From Paraphysomonas bandaiensis (taxonomy: Eukaryota > Chrysophyceae): a stretch of 64,000 nt of DNA. The stretch covers positions 98,787 to 162,786 of the forward strand of contig CBFFRP010000110.1 of the NCBI GenBank assembly GCA_965644295.1. Direction: 5' to 3'. The notes beneath the pieces were generated by a model. That model saw only the letters and a program-made list of their open reading frames with translations, was not told the DNA's origin and searched no databases. The translations under genes were made by a program, and so were the position numbers. This document shows positions 12,482 through 23,620 of the stretch, piece after piece. Position 1 is the first letter of the stretch. Every line of letters begins with the position of its first letter.

Positions 12482-13905
12482 TTGCAATTATTGAAATTGA
12501 AACAGCAACAAATAAATAGACGTTCGATAATGATGAAGTCGTCATTCGAAATAAGACTACGAACAAGACACTCATTTAATAGACAGAGAAGTGTTAATGG
12601 ATTATATCCAGTTCGACTCGAAGACTTACTTCAGCTTGGAGAAGAATCCTCAGCAGCACTTGAGGAGCAGGGATTTGATGACCAGCGAATTTTATGGCAC
12701 AAAAGACTTGGCCATGTGAACTATGATAAACTGACTGAGTCCGACCGCCGAGGCCTAGTTGATGGAATAAATCTGGACAAGAAATATTTCAGAAAAAGCA
12801 CAAAAAAACGATATGCAAATGTAATACCTGCATGCGATCGAAATTCACTAGAAAGAACTTCAGGACTCCACGCCAGTTGATGAACTTAGACAACAACCCA
12901 AATGAGAGAGGGGTGCTCTTCAGTGCAGATACGATGGAAGTCCTAAACACGCCATCGATGGAAGGCTACAAACATGTGTTACTATTCAAGCACAGTGATG
13001 CAAAACATGTATGGGCTTCTTATGATGGCTTGAAAAACAAGACTGGGAGTGAAGTGTTAAAAGTGTATGAAGGACATGGTAGAGACCCAACTTGTCAAAG
13101 AAGGATTGCAACTACGACGATACCATGCAGATGGCGCAGGAGAATTAGTAGGGCAACATGTCAGGCAGTACTTACGTGAAACCACCAGCACAAGGACTGT
13201 ACAAGTTACTTGGACTCCACGTGACACACCCGAAATGAATTCGCTATCGGAACGCACTAATCGTACAGTGAAGGAGATGGCCTTGCTATCTTGCTCGATA
13301 GTGGCATGCCATCAGTATTTTGGTTCAAAGCTGTCTTGCATGCTGTATATCTGATCAACAGGTTACCTACGAAGACTACGAAAGGATACATCTCACCTGT
13401 TGAGTATATTACTGGAACCGCACCAGATGTGAGTGACTTGAAGATCTGGGGCTGCAAGGCATGGGCTATCGTGCCGAAGGAACTGCGCCGCAAAGAGTGG
13501 AAGGAAAAGGGAAAGCCTGGATACTATATGGGACAATGTCAACAACCTGTTGGACACCAAATATATATTCCAGACCTGGATGCTATTATTGTTGCAGTAA
13601 ACGCCAACTTTGATGAGTCTATTCCAGAGCGTTCACAGGAGTATTTCGACGAAATAGATAATCTACAAATTGACACCTCAGAAACAGCAGAAAGTGTAAA
13701 TGATTATCAGTACCTGGTGGGCCTCAGACATCTTGATGGACACCTGTATTATGTTACCACCAGAGTGATAGAGAGAAGAGGAGTCAATGTTGCATATAGG
13801 AAACTAGATACGGAAGGAAATACTACAGAGGAGCAAACTCCAATTCATATACTTGATGAACAAAAACTAGATCAAAGGCAACTAATTATTGGACGTAGTG
13901 AGTAA
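12482..13905 (+). mobile_element. Truncated, frameshifted Ty1/copia copy (integrase part only)
   Basis: The segment starts in the GAG-pre-integrase domain (ILWHKRLGHVNYDKL), passes through the integrase core (ADTMEV, YHADGAGELVGQHV, TPRDTPEMNSLSER) and ends after the copia integrase C-terminal part (YISPVEYITGTAPD, WGCKAWAIVPKELR). Frames break near 12880, 13180 and 13350. The reverse transcriptase and both LTRs are missing. The wording of the C-terminal part is close to that of the copy at 1-4.5 kb, so both belong to one lineage. Confidence 0.88.
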
Positions 13906-14769
13906 TCTGAATTCCTACTCCTCGACCTAATTCCGATGTCACCACACGCTTATAAGTCGAGGTAATACCAAAACCTGGTAAATAAGCGATTTCACCAGGT
14001 TTCATATCTAAGTATTGAGTTATTATTTTACTGTAAATTAATTTGTATCTGAGAGGTTAAAAATAAAGAAAAAGTCGCAACAATAGTTCAGTTGTTATTA
14101 GCAGTATTTATTGCGTTACAAGTTGGCCCTGCTGCTACTCTTGTGCTTTGTAATATTATCATAATATATTCTCATATAGCTGCATTTGCCTTTCTTGAGA
14201 TTGCAAACGCTCCAACCGAATAGCCTGATTTTGGATACATTGCATACACGCATAACTATCTATCTTCACCACTTCTTCTTACAGTAAGATTAGTAACTAT
14301 ATGCTCGGAGACGACGCGGCAACAGTGGCTGGGGGCACATTACTAGTAGGTGGAGGATCATCTGCGGGTAGTGGATTATCATTTTTTCTAATAAAAAGAA
14401 GATCACTATACGTTCTGCTAGACCGGACATCATTTCCTGACGAAGTTCAGCAACAGCGGGAGGTATCAGATCTGATTTCTGCTGGGACTCGACTGCCCCG
14501 TCACCATTTTTGTGACCAGTATTACTTTTACCCTGCTCGTGCACTTTCGTGGTACCTATTCCCCCGGGTCGTCGTTGGATATGTCTCCACGAATGTCGAC
14601 GACATTCTTCTTCCCGTTGCACTTCTCCTACACCATCACACGCACAGTGTACAATACGGCATATATATACAAACTACGACCCCGTCACAATCTTTATGAA
14701 CAGTACTACTTACCTTGCTCGTGCACTTTCGTGGTATATGGGTGTATCGTGAGATGGTATATAGAGACT
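13906..14769. other. Unassigned stretch with a short internal repeat
   Basis: No gene recognised. A minus-strand frame of 110 codons (14290-14622) is Gln/Arg-rich without family resemblance. The string GCTCGTGCACTTTCGTGGTA occurs twice (14536-14555 and 14717-14736), so part of the region is duplicated. It lies just upstream of the hAT remnant and may belong to it. Confidence 0.35.
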
Positions 14770-15345
14770 TGATAAATGTACTTCCAACACACGTGATCAC
14801 ATGTTAAGTGCTAGACTTTTGTTATTTCAGTGCTGCGCAAAATTATGCGCCTTACTACACTACATAATATTACTACATTTTGTTTCAACACTTGTGACCG
14901 GATGCATACTTCTATTAATTTTGAATGAATGTGGTGATTATAACATCATCGATTATGGTTCAGAGAATGAGTACGAGGAAAGTTGTGACTAGAGCAGCGT
15001 ACTGGGTTTTGCTATCATGTGATCTCAATGACAAATACTAAATACGAAATATACGCAAGTGTTTACATTATTTGTTGTATTCTGAAGTATTGGGATTCAT
15101 CTAAATACAAGATAGATAGTATGTGTGAGTTATGATGTTCACTGAAATAATATATCATGAACTACCTACTGAATAACGATACTACCATATTGCAATATAT
15201 CTTGCAAAAAATATTGATATTGACAATATGTTTGAATGGTTGAATATTTGCAATATATTGCAATAGTATTGTTGGGTCGGTTTAATTACTCCATCAATAT
15301 ATTGGTCAGACGCTATATAACAATAGTATTGCAATATAGTAGAGT
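14770..15345 (+). repeat. hAT family A 3' remnant
   Basis: This stretch follows the complete hAT element at 40340 in order: GTACTTCCAACACA (transposase dimerisation region), TGCTGCGCAAAA, TGTGACCGGATGCATACT, GAATGTGGTGATTATAAC, GGTTCAGAGAATGAG, ATCATGTGATCTCAATGAC, and finally TTGCAATAGTATTGTTGGGTCGGTTTAA with the TIR-proximal GCAATA repeats. The outermost TIR is degraded. Dead remnant; 15346-15745 after it holds nothing recognisable. Confidence 0.65.
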
Positions 15346-15745
15346 AGAGATGTCAGAAATATCCGAATATCAATGAATGGTAAGATAATATTATGTTGAA
15401 TATAATTTACTAGTTGACTATTGAGGGAGTTTAAAACGTTTAGTTATATCGTTTTTTACCGTCCTAATGTCAGACATTGAGAGGAGTTGGTTGTACTACA
15501 CCAGGTATCACTTCCGTATGGAGAGCATACATAATGTCATAGAGTGGTAGATGGTGAACTTTTCGTGTGATGCATATCCCAATTACTGCACGATAGTTTA
15601 TATGCGCCTTCATTATATTGTTTAACGGCGATAAGTAATTCTATTACTACGGGAGATCCAGTATATACCTTAGAGCATTAAATTTTGTTAAATTCGATAA
15701 CCATATGCAACATAGCATTCCGCGCCACCGCAGTATAGCAGTCCG

Positions 15746-18700
15746 TCACCGTTTCGGACATTTCTTCGCTTTATTCTTGCCCACCTTTTGCCACGACTGG
15801 GTAATATCCGGCGAAGGACGATTATTTTCAGGTGCAGATACCTCTATACTGCTACAAGGCTCTGAAGGTTTCACTGGTGGTTGGATAGAATGGTCACCTA
15901 CCACCACGCATGTTTGAGAGGCGGGTCTTTCACTTGTCAATGGGTTATCGTCCTGTACAGAGAGTTCGTTCCTTAGTTTTTCTTCAACTGTATGATCCCA
16001 TCCTAAATACTCCGCAAATTCTCCATTCGCTTCCCTCTCACTCAATATGTCTTCCTCTTCCTCAGCCTCGGCAATATCGTCTTCCACTTCTTGACGCTTA
16101 CTAATCTTATCATGTTGTTCAGAAGTTAATGCTTCACCTGCATTGAATCTACATACTAGAGTTTCAATGTCTCTGAGCTTCTTGCGGAATCGTTTTATTT
16201 TCTTTTGAACAGAAACAATACTTTCTCGATATAGACTGTACTCTGCTTCCAGTAACTTTCGCTTACTCTCTCTCGCTTCAAGTTGTTTTCTCTTCTCTAC
16301 AATCGCCTGGTCGAATGCTTGTGCCTCCAGTCTTTTTCTCAATGCCTCTGCTTCGGCAGCAAGCCGAGCTTCTTCGATAGCTCTCCTCTCTTCGTCTCGA
16401 CGCGCTTCCTCTTCCATTTTTGCAGCCCTCTCAGCTTCAAGCTTGGCTTTTCGCTGCCTTTTCTTCGCGCTATTTTTAATTTTCGAGGTCAACTTCTCCT
16501 GAAATTCTTGCAATTGTTCCTACACATACTCTTGTCAGGACAACTGACTACAATGCATGACAACTCACTTGTGTGACAACAAAATTGGGATCAGTATAGT
16601 TAAAATCGACGAAGTCAGGATCAGTTTTATCGAAAGAATTCGTTCTGCACGACACATCAGCGAGAGAAAATTACCAGTACATCGTGCTACCTGCTCCTCC
16701 CAGCAGCAGGGGTAGTTGTGTTGGAGGTGCTCGGTGTAAGAGTGTCCTCAATCACTGATGGCGAGATGCACTGCTCCGTGAATCCTGTACAACCAATCCT
16801 TAAATTCTATATATCGAGGATAGCAATACACCTTCGTGAAAATAGGATACATCGGTACCGTCCTTGATTCCCAAGTCAATAGGGGGAGGTAGGTTTTTTG
16901 TGACTAGAGCATTCCAATCAATTCCTTTCAACGAATACTGAGTTATAAGTCACATAATATTCCATAACATACCTCGGAAGAAATCATGCTGTTTCAACGC
17001 CGATACTCCACCTATATACATTGCTATCAACATTGCTGTTTTCCGTTAGAACTTCACGGACCGATTTCAAACATCGTTGACTTTGCAGCACCTAATCTCT
17101 TGGATGGGTCTTTATGAAGCATACCCTGAGTAAAATTTTGGTGCAAGTACGATAGCACAGCACGGTATGTAACCTTTAAAAGGGAGTGTGCTGTCGCGGT
17201 AAGGTAAGGGGGACATACAATCCTCTCAGTTAATATCATTCTGCCCAATAATAAGGACAAAGTTAATAAAACATCGTTATCATACCTATCCAAGTCATTT
17301 TGAGATTTAGCTTGAAAAGGTGGATTTCCACTTAGCATTTCAAAGCACAATGCTCCCAAAGACCACCAGTCTACAGCCTATTTATTGTTAATAATCTATG
17401 TATTCCGAGAATGACAGTACCTTTCCATACCCATTTCTCGTTAACATTTCACTGCATCATACAAAAGGTAATTAACATTCCACTCTCAATAGTATACTCT
17501 ACTTACGGAGCCCTGTACGTAAATTTGTGAGTTCAACTAACTTCCCAACATAACTAACTCTTACATATATTCTGAAGTTCCACATAGCGTTCGGAGATGC
17601 TGCTCCATTTGGATTTCTTTCGCTGACAAGATGAACTCTTATCAGTTTTAGTAACAAAACAAGTCATACGATTTACCCAATCCGAAATCAGTAAGACATA
17701 TATGTCCATCTGCACCAAGCAAAATATTTTCCGGCTTTAAGTCTATCAACATATATGTAACAAAGTTTATAGCGATTATATTACTATTGCCTCGATGAAT
17801 GATTCCCTGTACCCACACTATTAGAAGAGTTGCATAATAAGCACAATGATGCTACCATAGAATGGAGGAATTCAATTGCCAATATCATTTCTGCGAGGTA
17901 AAAGTTCGCTTCCTATAGCATATTTATTCCAAGGTGTCATTAACTAGTCGCTACATTTTTAGCACCTTCTCCATTATGAGGCCGCGTCTGCGCAAGTGGA
18001 AAAAGAGCTCTCCTCCAGCAAGAAAGTCCATAACCTATAACCAAATAAATACTGCATCGCAAATACAGATGACTGCATACCAGAAACAATTTCTTCTCGG
18101 ATTGAAATGCGAACTTCAAGGTAACTACAAAAGGATGTTCAATCTGCAAGCAGGACCATTGACAATGGGCTATGTATTTTCTTCTAAAGTTAGCATACCT
18201 TGGTGAGAATTTGTCTTTCAGAACGCATATATGCCACGTGATTCTTTTTCTTAATTAATTTCTTAGATATCACCTAATATTCAGAACTCAGGTTGCATTA
18301 TATTGACTGATAAAATATACCTTCATGGCGTAAACATTTTTGTTGAGACGATTCCTGACCATCAACACTTTTCCAAAAGCACCTGCGAACCCATATCTTA
18401 AAAACTAAATACTATATGTTACATCTATATATGTACCTTCTCCAACAAGCTTCAGCAAATCAAAATGCTGAGGTCCAACTTCAATGGAAATAACTGAGTT
18501 CTGCCCACATCAGATATGACAACATTACCCGAACAGGGTGTAGTACAAACCGATGGAACATACTCCAAAATTTCCTCTGAAGTGGTTGAAACAGCGCCAG
18601 TGCTTTCAGAACAGTGTAGTCCAGGCGTTAATTTCCTAAATCGTGAGTTAAATTCACATTTCAAGTCATACAGCATAGCATATCACTAACCGGCTTGTGC

Positions 18701-18792
18701 TCTCAGCAAAATCATCGGCCACTCGCGACAGAGGAGATCTGTCTGAAGGTTAATTGCTTGAAAACAATCGTATATCACTTACATTGAACCAT
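15746..18792 (-). CDS. AGC-family protein kinase (S6K/AKT-like) with C-terminal coiled-coil extension
   Basis: Twenty-two exons give about 670 residues. The kinase domain (about 62-325) has GEGAFGKV, YAMK (Lys about 91), HRDLKPEN, DFGLAKE, the PDK1-type activation loop LRTLCGTSEY, MAPE and DWWSLGAL. The AGC tail follows: GIDWNAL, a TPSTS turn-motif candidate, then FVDFNY in the hydrophobic-motif position. This puts it near S6K/SGK/AKT, Ser/Thr kinases of TOR/PI3K growth signalling. No PH domain is seen. Unusually, the last exon (15746-16519) adds about 257 residues: a Lys/Glu/Arg coiled coil, then an acidic and Ser/Pro-rich tail. Exon 13 is 6 nt (17507-17512), exon 10 is 16 nt (17791-17806) and the intron 17743-17790 is GC-AG. 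The start (ATG at 18792, 10-nt exon) is the least certain part. Divergent from the transporter at 19411. Confidence 0.9.
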
Positions 18793-19410
18793 CCATGATT
18801 GTGGTTTATGTTCTGCCTTTCGTCCAGTATGAGCTAAAGACAAAACTAGCAGGCACTGTAGCTGATGAGTCTTTGCTATTGGCAGGGACTTTCTGACAGC
18901 ATGAGCATATGAAGCTTACAATGCGGTAACATGAATTTGTAACAATAGCAAATAACTCTGTAAAATAGCACAACCAAAAGTCTTACACCGTCTCTGGAAG
19001 TGTGGCTAATTGCGGTGTACATGTCCAGCAGTGCATCTCAACAGCAGAATATTATTATTGTATGAAATACCGTGTATACAGAAATATGGCTGGTGTGTGG
19101 ATGTCCCATATCTGCTGGATAGTAACCGTACAGGTATAGTATACCGTATACCGCCGTATATATATATCGTTGTACCGCCTTCCGCATTGTCCAACATCAT
19201 CACACAAGTATGCATCACAACACTACGGTATACCACTCACAGTATTCTTTCATTGTAAATTTCTCCTACTTCGTATGAAGAATCGATACAGCGTGGCCTA
19301 TGTGCCGTATATGATGTTCTTGAAGGTCACGTCTTATCCCTAGGAGTCCTGCCGTGTTAATGTGGTGCTGAAATAGTCGTAACTCTCCAATACATCGCGA
19401 CATCAGACCT
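18793..19410. promoter_or_regulatory. Shared upstream region of divergent kinase and transporter genes
   Basis: About 620 bp between two start codons pointing away from each other. It must hold both promoters. A TATATATAT run lies near 19156-19167; no other motif is clear. Confidence 0.35.
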
Positions 19411-21440
19411 ATGAATTCGAGTGAAGCACTGACATCAAATCGTAAGTCAGCAACTACAGATTGGGCCACACTCGTTCTTCTTGTCAAAGGAAATATAGGG
19501 CCGGGATGTCTTGCAATGCCTTATATATTCTCAATGCTGGGCCCGGTGTGGTCAGTGCCGGCACTATTGGGTGTGGCATTGGTGTGTGTCTATAATATGT
19601 GGCTGCTCGCTCAATGTAAGAAGAGAGTTGATGGCGCCAAAACGTATGGTGAGCTGGGCTTGGCCGCATTTGGTCGCACTGGAGAGCTGGTTGTCGAATT
19701 ATTTTTAATTGCGATGCAGTTATCGATATGCTGCGTATATTTTAGCTTCATAGGTATAAGAATATATTGTTCCCATGGGTTGTTGTGCATAAAATCTTTG
19801 CAGGAGATAGTCTATTCCCGTTATTTGGTGTGGATAAAAAGATAGTTACCGTTGCTCTTATATTTCCTGTTTTATTGATTACTCAATTACGACACATGCG
19901 GCAATTGGCCCCACTTTCTCTGATTGCATTCGTGTGTTTGGCAGTAGCCATGCTCATGATAGTGAGTGTGTGCGTAGAAAGAATATATGAAGAAGCCCCT
20001 TCGGTGAAACATCCATACCAATCTTCTGTATTAATGCTGTTTTTTGTGTCTACTGTGTACGCATTTGAAGGTACCCTTGCACTTACCAGTATCCCTTTGT
20101 GACGGATAATGTGATTTGTAGGAATCGGGATAGTGCTTCCAATAGAAGAATCAATGCAGTCACCCAATAACTTCTCTTTTATATTATGTGTCGCGATGGT
20201 TGTTGTAAGTGTCATCTAGAGCTGCTGAAATAACTTTAATCTTATTAGTAAGGTTATTACTGTATACATTCTTTTCGCCGAAGTTGTGTTAATGGCATTT
20301 GGAGAAATTGATGATGGTGCGTATCGATGCTGCGTAGTACATATAATAATATGACTATGTTGATTATCATGAAGCGGGAATAACCGGATTCCTTGAGGGT
20401 CAAGGGTCTATTTCGCCCCTTGTCTCTGGAAGTATAAGCATATTGATAAGTTTGGCAGTGTTCTTGTCGTATCCTTTGCAGCTATACCCAGCACTCCAGG
20501 TGACGTGTATAAGATTAGTCAAGTAGTGGTTTATGATCCCATTGTTGTAGGTTATAGAAATCTATTGTGGCTACACAGGTGACAGGGCAGCTTACTCGAG
20601 TAAAACGTGCTGGGTACAGTGGCTTTGCTGTGATTGCATTGCAGACAACACCATGAGTTATACTCCTTCAGAGGATAGTAAGTACAAGAGTCCAGAGTAC
20701 AAACGGCGCCGCCCCCCGCTGGTATGTATTTTTGTAGAGTGCACTTGGGATGATCTTTCTTTTGTGTGTTGCAGCCTAGGAAGCGCATTCGATATAGTTT
20801 CGATTTCGATGGCCATGCTGCCGGAGAGGACCGACCGTTATTTAGTGTCGACGAAAGAATGTATGGAGTGGGGTCCTCTGACTATAGTGACAGTGGACTC
20901 TCTCCGAACAGTCTTACATACGATAATAAGAACAAATCCTGCACTAACAGTAGTGACGAGATTTCTATGTATCTTTCCTCGCCATCGACGGCAGGAGTTC
21001 ATGGAGGATATGCTGCTCGATCGTTCTCATCTATCTCTGAGAAGGCTAGAAGCGGGAGGCAGGGTACACATTATGTATATTCGCACCCTCCTGATGCAGA
21101 CCCTTATTTCGACGACGCTGTTGAGTTCAATCCATGGTTCTTTCCTAGATCTACTGTTCGAGTTGTTGTTGTTATATCCACAGCCGTTGTTGCGACGCTT
21201 GTTCCTGATGTCGGCTTGTTAGTATCCTTAGCTGGAGCTTCCAGCGGTACTGCTCTTGCGTTGATTCTTCCACCTACACTGGATATAGCGATATCTTACT
21301 TGCAGAAGTCTCATATTTCATCCATAAGATTGGCATTCAACATTGTTAGTATAGCTTTTGGTGTTTTTGGAGCCTTTGTAGGGACATTGCTTTCTGTTAA
21401 AGATATATACCGTAAGTATGGCCCCAACGTTTTGGGGTAG
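19411..21440 (+). CDS. Proton-coupled amino-acid transporter, SLC36/AVT3 type
   Basis: Seven exons (19411-19753, 19804-20070, 20122-20204, 20253-20316, 20375-20499, 20551-20721, 20775-21440) give 572 residues. TM1 begins LVLLVKGNIGPGCLAMPYIF, the glycine-rich unwound helix typical of the amino acid/auxin permease family (KGNIGTG in SLC36). Further hydrophobic helices include VALVCVYNMWLLAQCKK, LFLIAMQLSICCVYFSFIG, SVLMLFFVSTVYAFEGIGIVLPIEESM and LISLAVFLSYPLQLYPALQVIE. Family members move amino acids with protons across lysosomal, vacuolar or plasma membranes and some feed TOR signalling. Between TM8 and TM9 there is a hydrophilic, Ser-rich loop of more than 120 residues, longer than in animal SLC36, with Arg/Lys at both ends. 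The ATG at 19411 leaves only a short cytosolic N-terminus. Confidence 0.88.
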
Positions 21441-22228
21441 TCAGTATGTCAGTATAGCTACTAATTAAAATATTGGTCCGAAAATTATTTTCTCTCTGAT
21501 CGGACATTATATATGTCGTCATTTTGTACTTTGCGTTGGATCTCTGTTCTACTGTATATAAAGAATCAGGCGTATGTCTCTGTCATTATCTATTATGCAC
21601 ATCACCAATTGATATATATTACTATCTTTGACAGTCACAGTCTTACATAGCCCGTTTATCTAATATATGACGCGACTACGGGTGTTTGAAAATTTTTCCA
21701 TCTGTACAGGTGATAGATGGTTGGAAACAGGGCTACCTAACAAGAATTAAAATTGTCAATTATAGATGCCCCATTCCGAGGGCGTGACCATAGTGTAGAC
21801 TGGCTGTACCCCACTTAAAACACCAAGATATAGCACTGGTTCTACTACCCACCCACACGTGTACCAACGTAGCTGACCACATAGATCACGTGCAGATTCT
21901 GTTGTCCCCCCACATGTGTTAACCTTTGCTGAGACTACGCAGGATTTCTCATAACTATGCATGACTTTTATATATGTAATTCGCGCATTATTATCTAACA
22001 AAGATTACGCGGGGATTCTCGTGACCATGCATGACTTAGTATAGGTCTAGTGTGACATTTCTGGTAATCTCATAATAAAGGCTATGCAAGTATAATGTAG
22101 ATCTAGCTAGAGTTTTCTTGGTGCCGACACACAAAGAATACGCTGAGATTTGTAAATAATCTATACGTTATTAGTCAACACTAGCACTTCACTAGGGTAC
22201 GCTCTCGGAATGGGGCAGTAAATATATA
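21441..22228. other. Intergenic, no gene seen
   Basis: AT-rich downstream region of the transporter gene. A repeated phrase of the kind ACGC(G/T)GGATTCTCGTGACCATGCATGACTT / GGATTTCTCATAACTATGCATGACTT around 21936-22036 indicates small local duplications. Nothing coding. Confidence 0.4.
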
Positions 22229-22432
22229 TGAAGAATCGTCGCCTCTGGAATGAAATGACAGTTGAGGTAGCTATATTGGCAGCTAGTGTATTTTAGTACT
22301 ATAAATTATTGCAATTAATTGAAATAATTGAAATTGAGACAGTAAATAAATATATTGCAATAATAATTATTGACTACAACCAGCGTCGACTAATTGACAA
22401 TTAGTTGTAACGAAGCCCTGTATAAAAATAGC
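22229..22432. repeat. hAT family B fragment
   Basis: The segment begins with CGTCGCCTCTGGAATGAAAT, shared with 12410-12450, continues in the TTGCAATTAATTG repeats of family B and ends GTAACGAAGCCCTG, a decayed family B TIR. It also shares GGCAGCTAGTG...GACTACAACC with 5033-5156. No transposase frame. Confidence 0.6.
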
Positions 22433-22523
22433 ACTATAGTTATAATATTTTTAACCATGGTTAATAAAAGGAAGCTATATATCGTCTCGCGCTCAAAATT
22501 TGAAACGAGGGCAAAATTATGAA

Positions 22524-23122
22524 CGCAGGACAATACTTCTCTTCCCTATAGGTTAATTATTGTATATTGAAGGTCTTTTTACTTTGCAATAGGCGTTAAA
22601 AACTCGTTCCGATATAGTGGATAGTTGAATGCTAGATCTATACTAGCTAGACCTCTACCCATAACTAATCAGCACAAATTCTATTATCCTACTATTTAGC
22701 GCTACAGAAGCTGCTTGTGCGTCGCCGCAAGCACCAAGGTGTAACCACTTCCGTTCTTAATGTTGTGTGTGAGTTTCGCCCTGCTCGTGTGTCTTAGGAC
22801 TCACTGGCGCGAGTTGTCCGGGGGTCTCCCCTTGGGATAAGGTTCCGCCAGGCTCTGAGGTACAGGGTTCTGTATTAAGGTCCTGAGTGTACCGAGCACT
22901 AGATGTGTGTGCTGAGAGGTTGACGGTGTGGTGGAATGTGGCGGTGTCGCCATGCACCGTCTGGGCGTTAGGCATAGGTGGAGTTGCCGGAGACGTCGTC
23001 GCCGTTGTCTAGGGCCTGCTGATGGTTTCATACGGTCCGGTGCTATGGTCCTTTGCGTATGGTTGGTGGGGTTCATATGTGCGCAGGACAATACTTCTCT
23101 TCCCTATAGGTTAATTATTGTA
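22524..23122. repeat. 41-bp exact direct repeats flanking a GC-rich insert
   Basis: The 41 bases at 22524-22564 (starting CGCAGGACAATACTTCTC) are repeated exactly at 23082-23122. Between them lie a foldback-family arm (about 22640-22740, with GCTTGTGCGTCGCCGCAAGC) and a GC-rich block (about 22745-23080) unlike anything else in the window. No gene is recognised in the block; minus-strand frames of 72 and 96 codons there are Pro/Thr/Arg-rich and probably not real. Confidence 0.7.
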
Positions 23123-23620
23123 GCTTTTACGCATGCATGGTGTTGTAGCTTGCTTGCTGTAAGAAGAAATAGGTGCTCCCTGATTAACATTATTAAGAAA
23201 TAAATCATATTGTTTCAATTCGATGATATGTATGCCGTATATGCTTAATTAGGGAATAGTAATTGCACTAGATTAAATCTAAACTATATACCCCCAAATT
23301 ACTAGAAAATAGCTATAACAAATAAATGTACTCCTACCAAAGAACTATACTGAGAAGGAATAGCAACGGAGAGATGTTAAAATTTGTACTTCGTGATGAT
23401 GAATGTGAACAGTTGTAGTCGCACGAGGCTTCTTCTTAAAACCTGATAATAATAGCATTTATTCAACAGGTTTAACCTCTGCTAGTGTGATTTGAATGCT
23501 GTGTGTATAATAAGAGGCACACAATATCCTGATCCTGATAAGCATGACGTGACCCAAACCCTCAAAGCACTGGGTGTCACAGATCCTAATCATCTATTCA
23601 GCATCAGATGGCACTTAAAC
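23120..23620 (+). repeat. Dispersed repeat D, copy 1
   Basis: Collinear with 41555-42000. Shared landmarks in order: TTGCTTGCTGT/TCTTGCTTTCTGT, GAAGAAATAGG, ATTGTTTCAA, GCACTAGATTAA (GTACTAGATTAA), TACTCCTACCA, GTGATGATGAATGTGAA, TTGTAGT(C/T)GCACGA, TGCTAGTGT, ATGCTGTGT, GTGACCCAA(A/G)CCCT. No conserved frame; function and class unknown. Confidence 0.6.

Noticed and set aside
20653-21222. 189-codon plus-strand frame overlapping transporter exons 6-7
   Set aside because: It runs through the intron and out of frame with the membrane helices.
22757-23091. Two minus-strand frames of 72 and 96 codons in the GC-rich island
   Set aside because: Low-complexity Pro/Thr/Arg content expected of GC-rich random DNA; no start context or homology.
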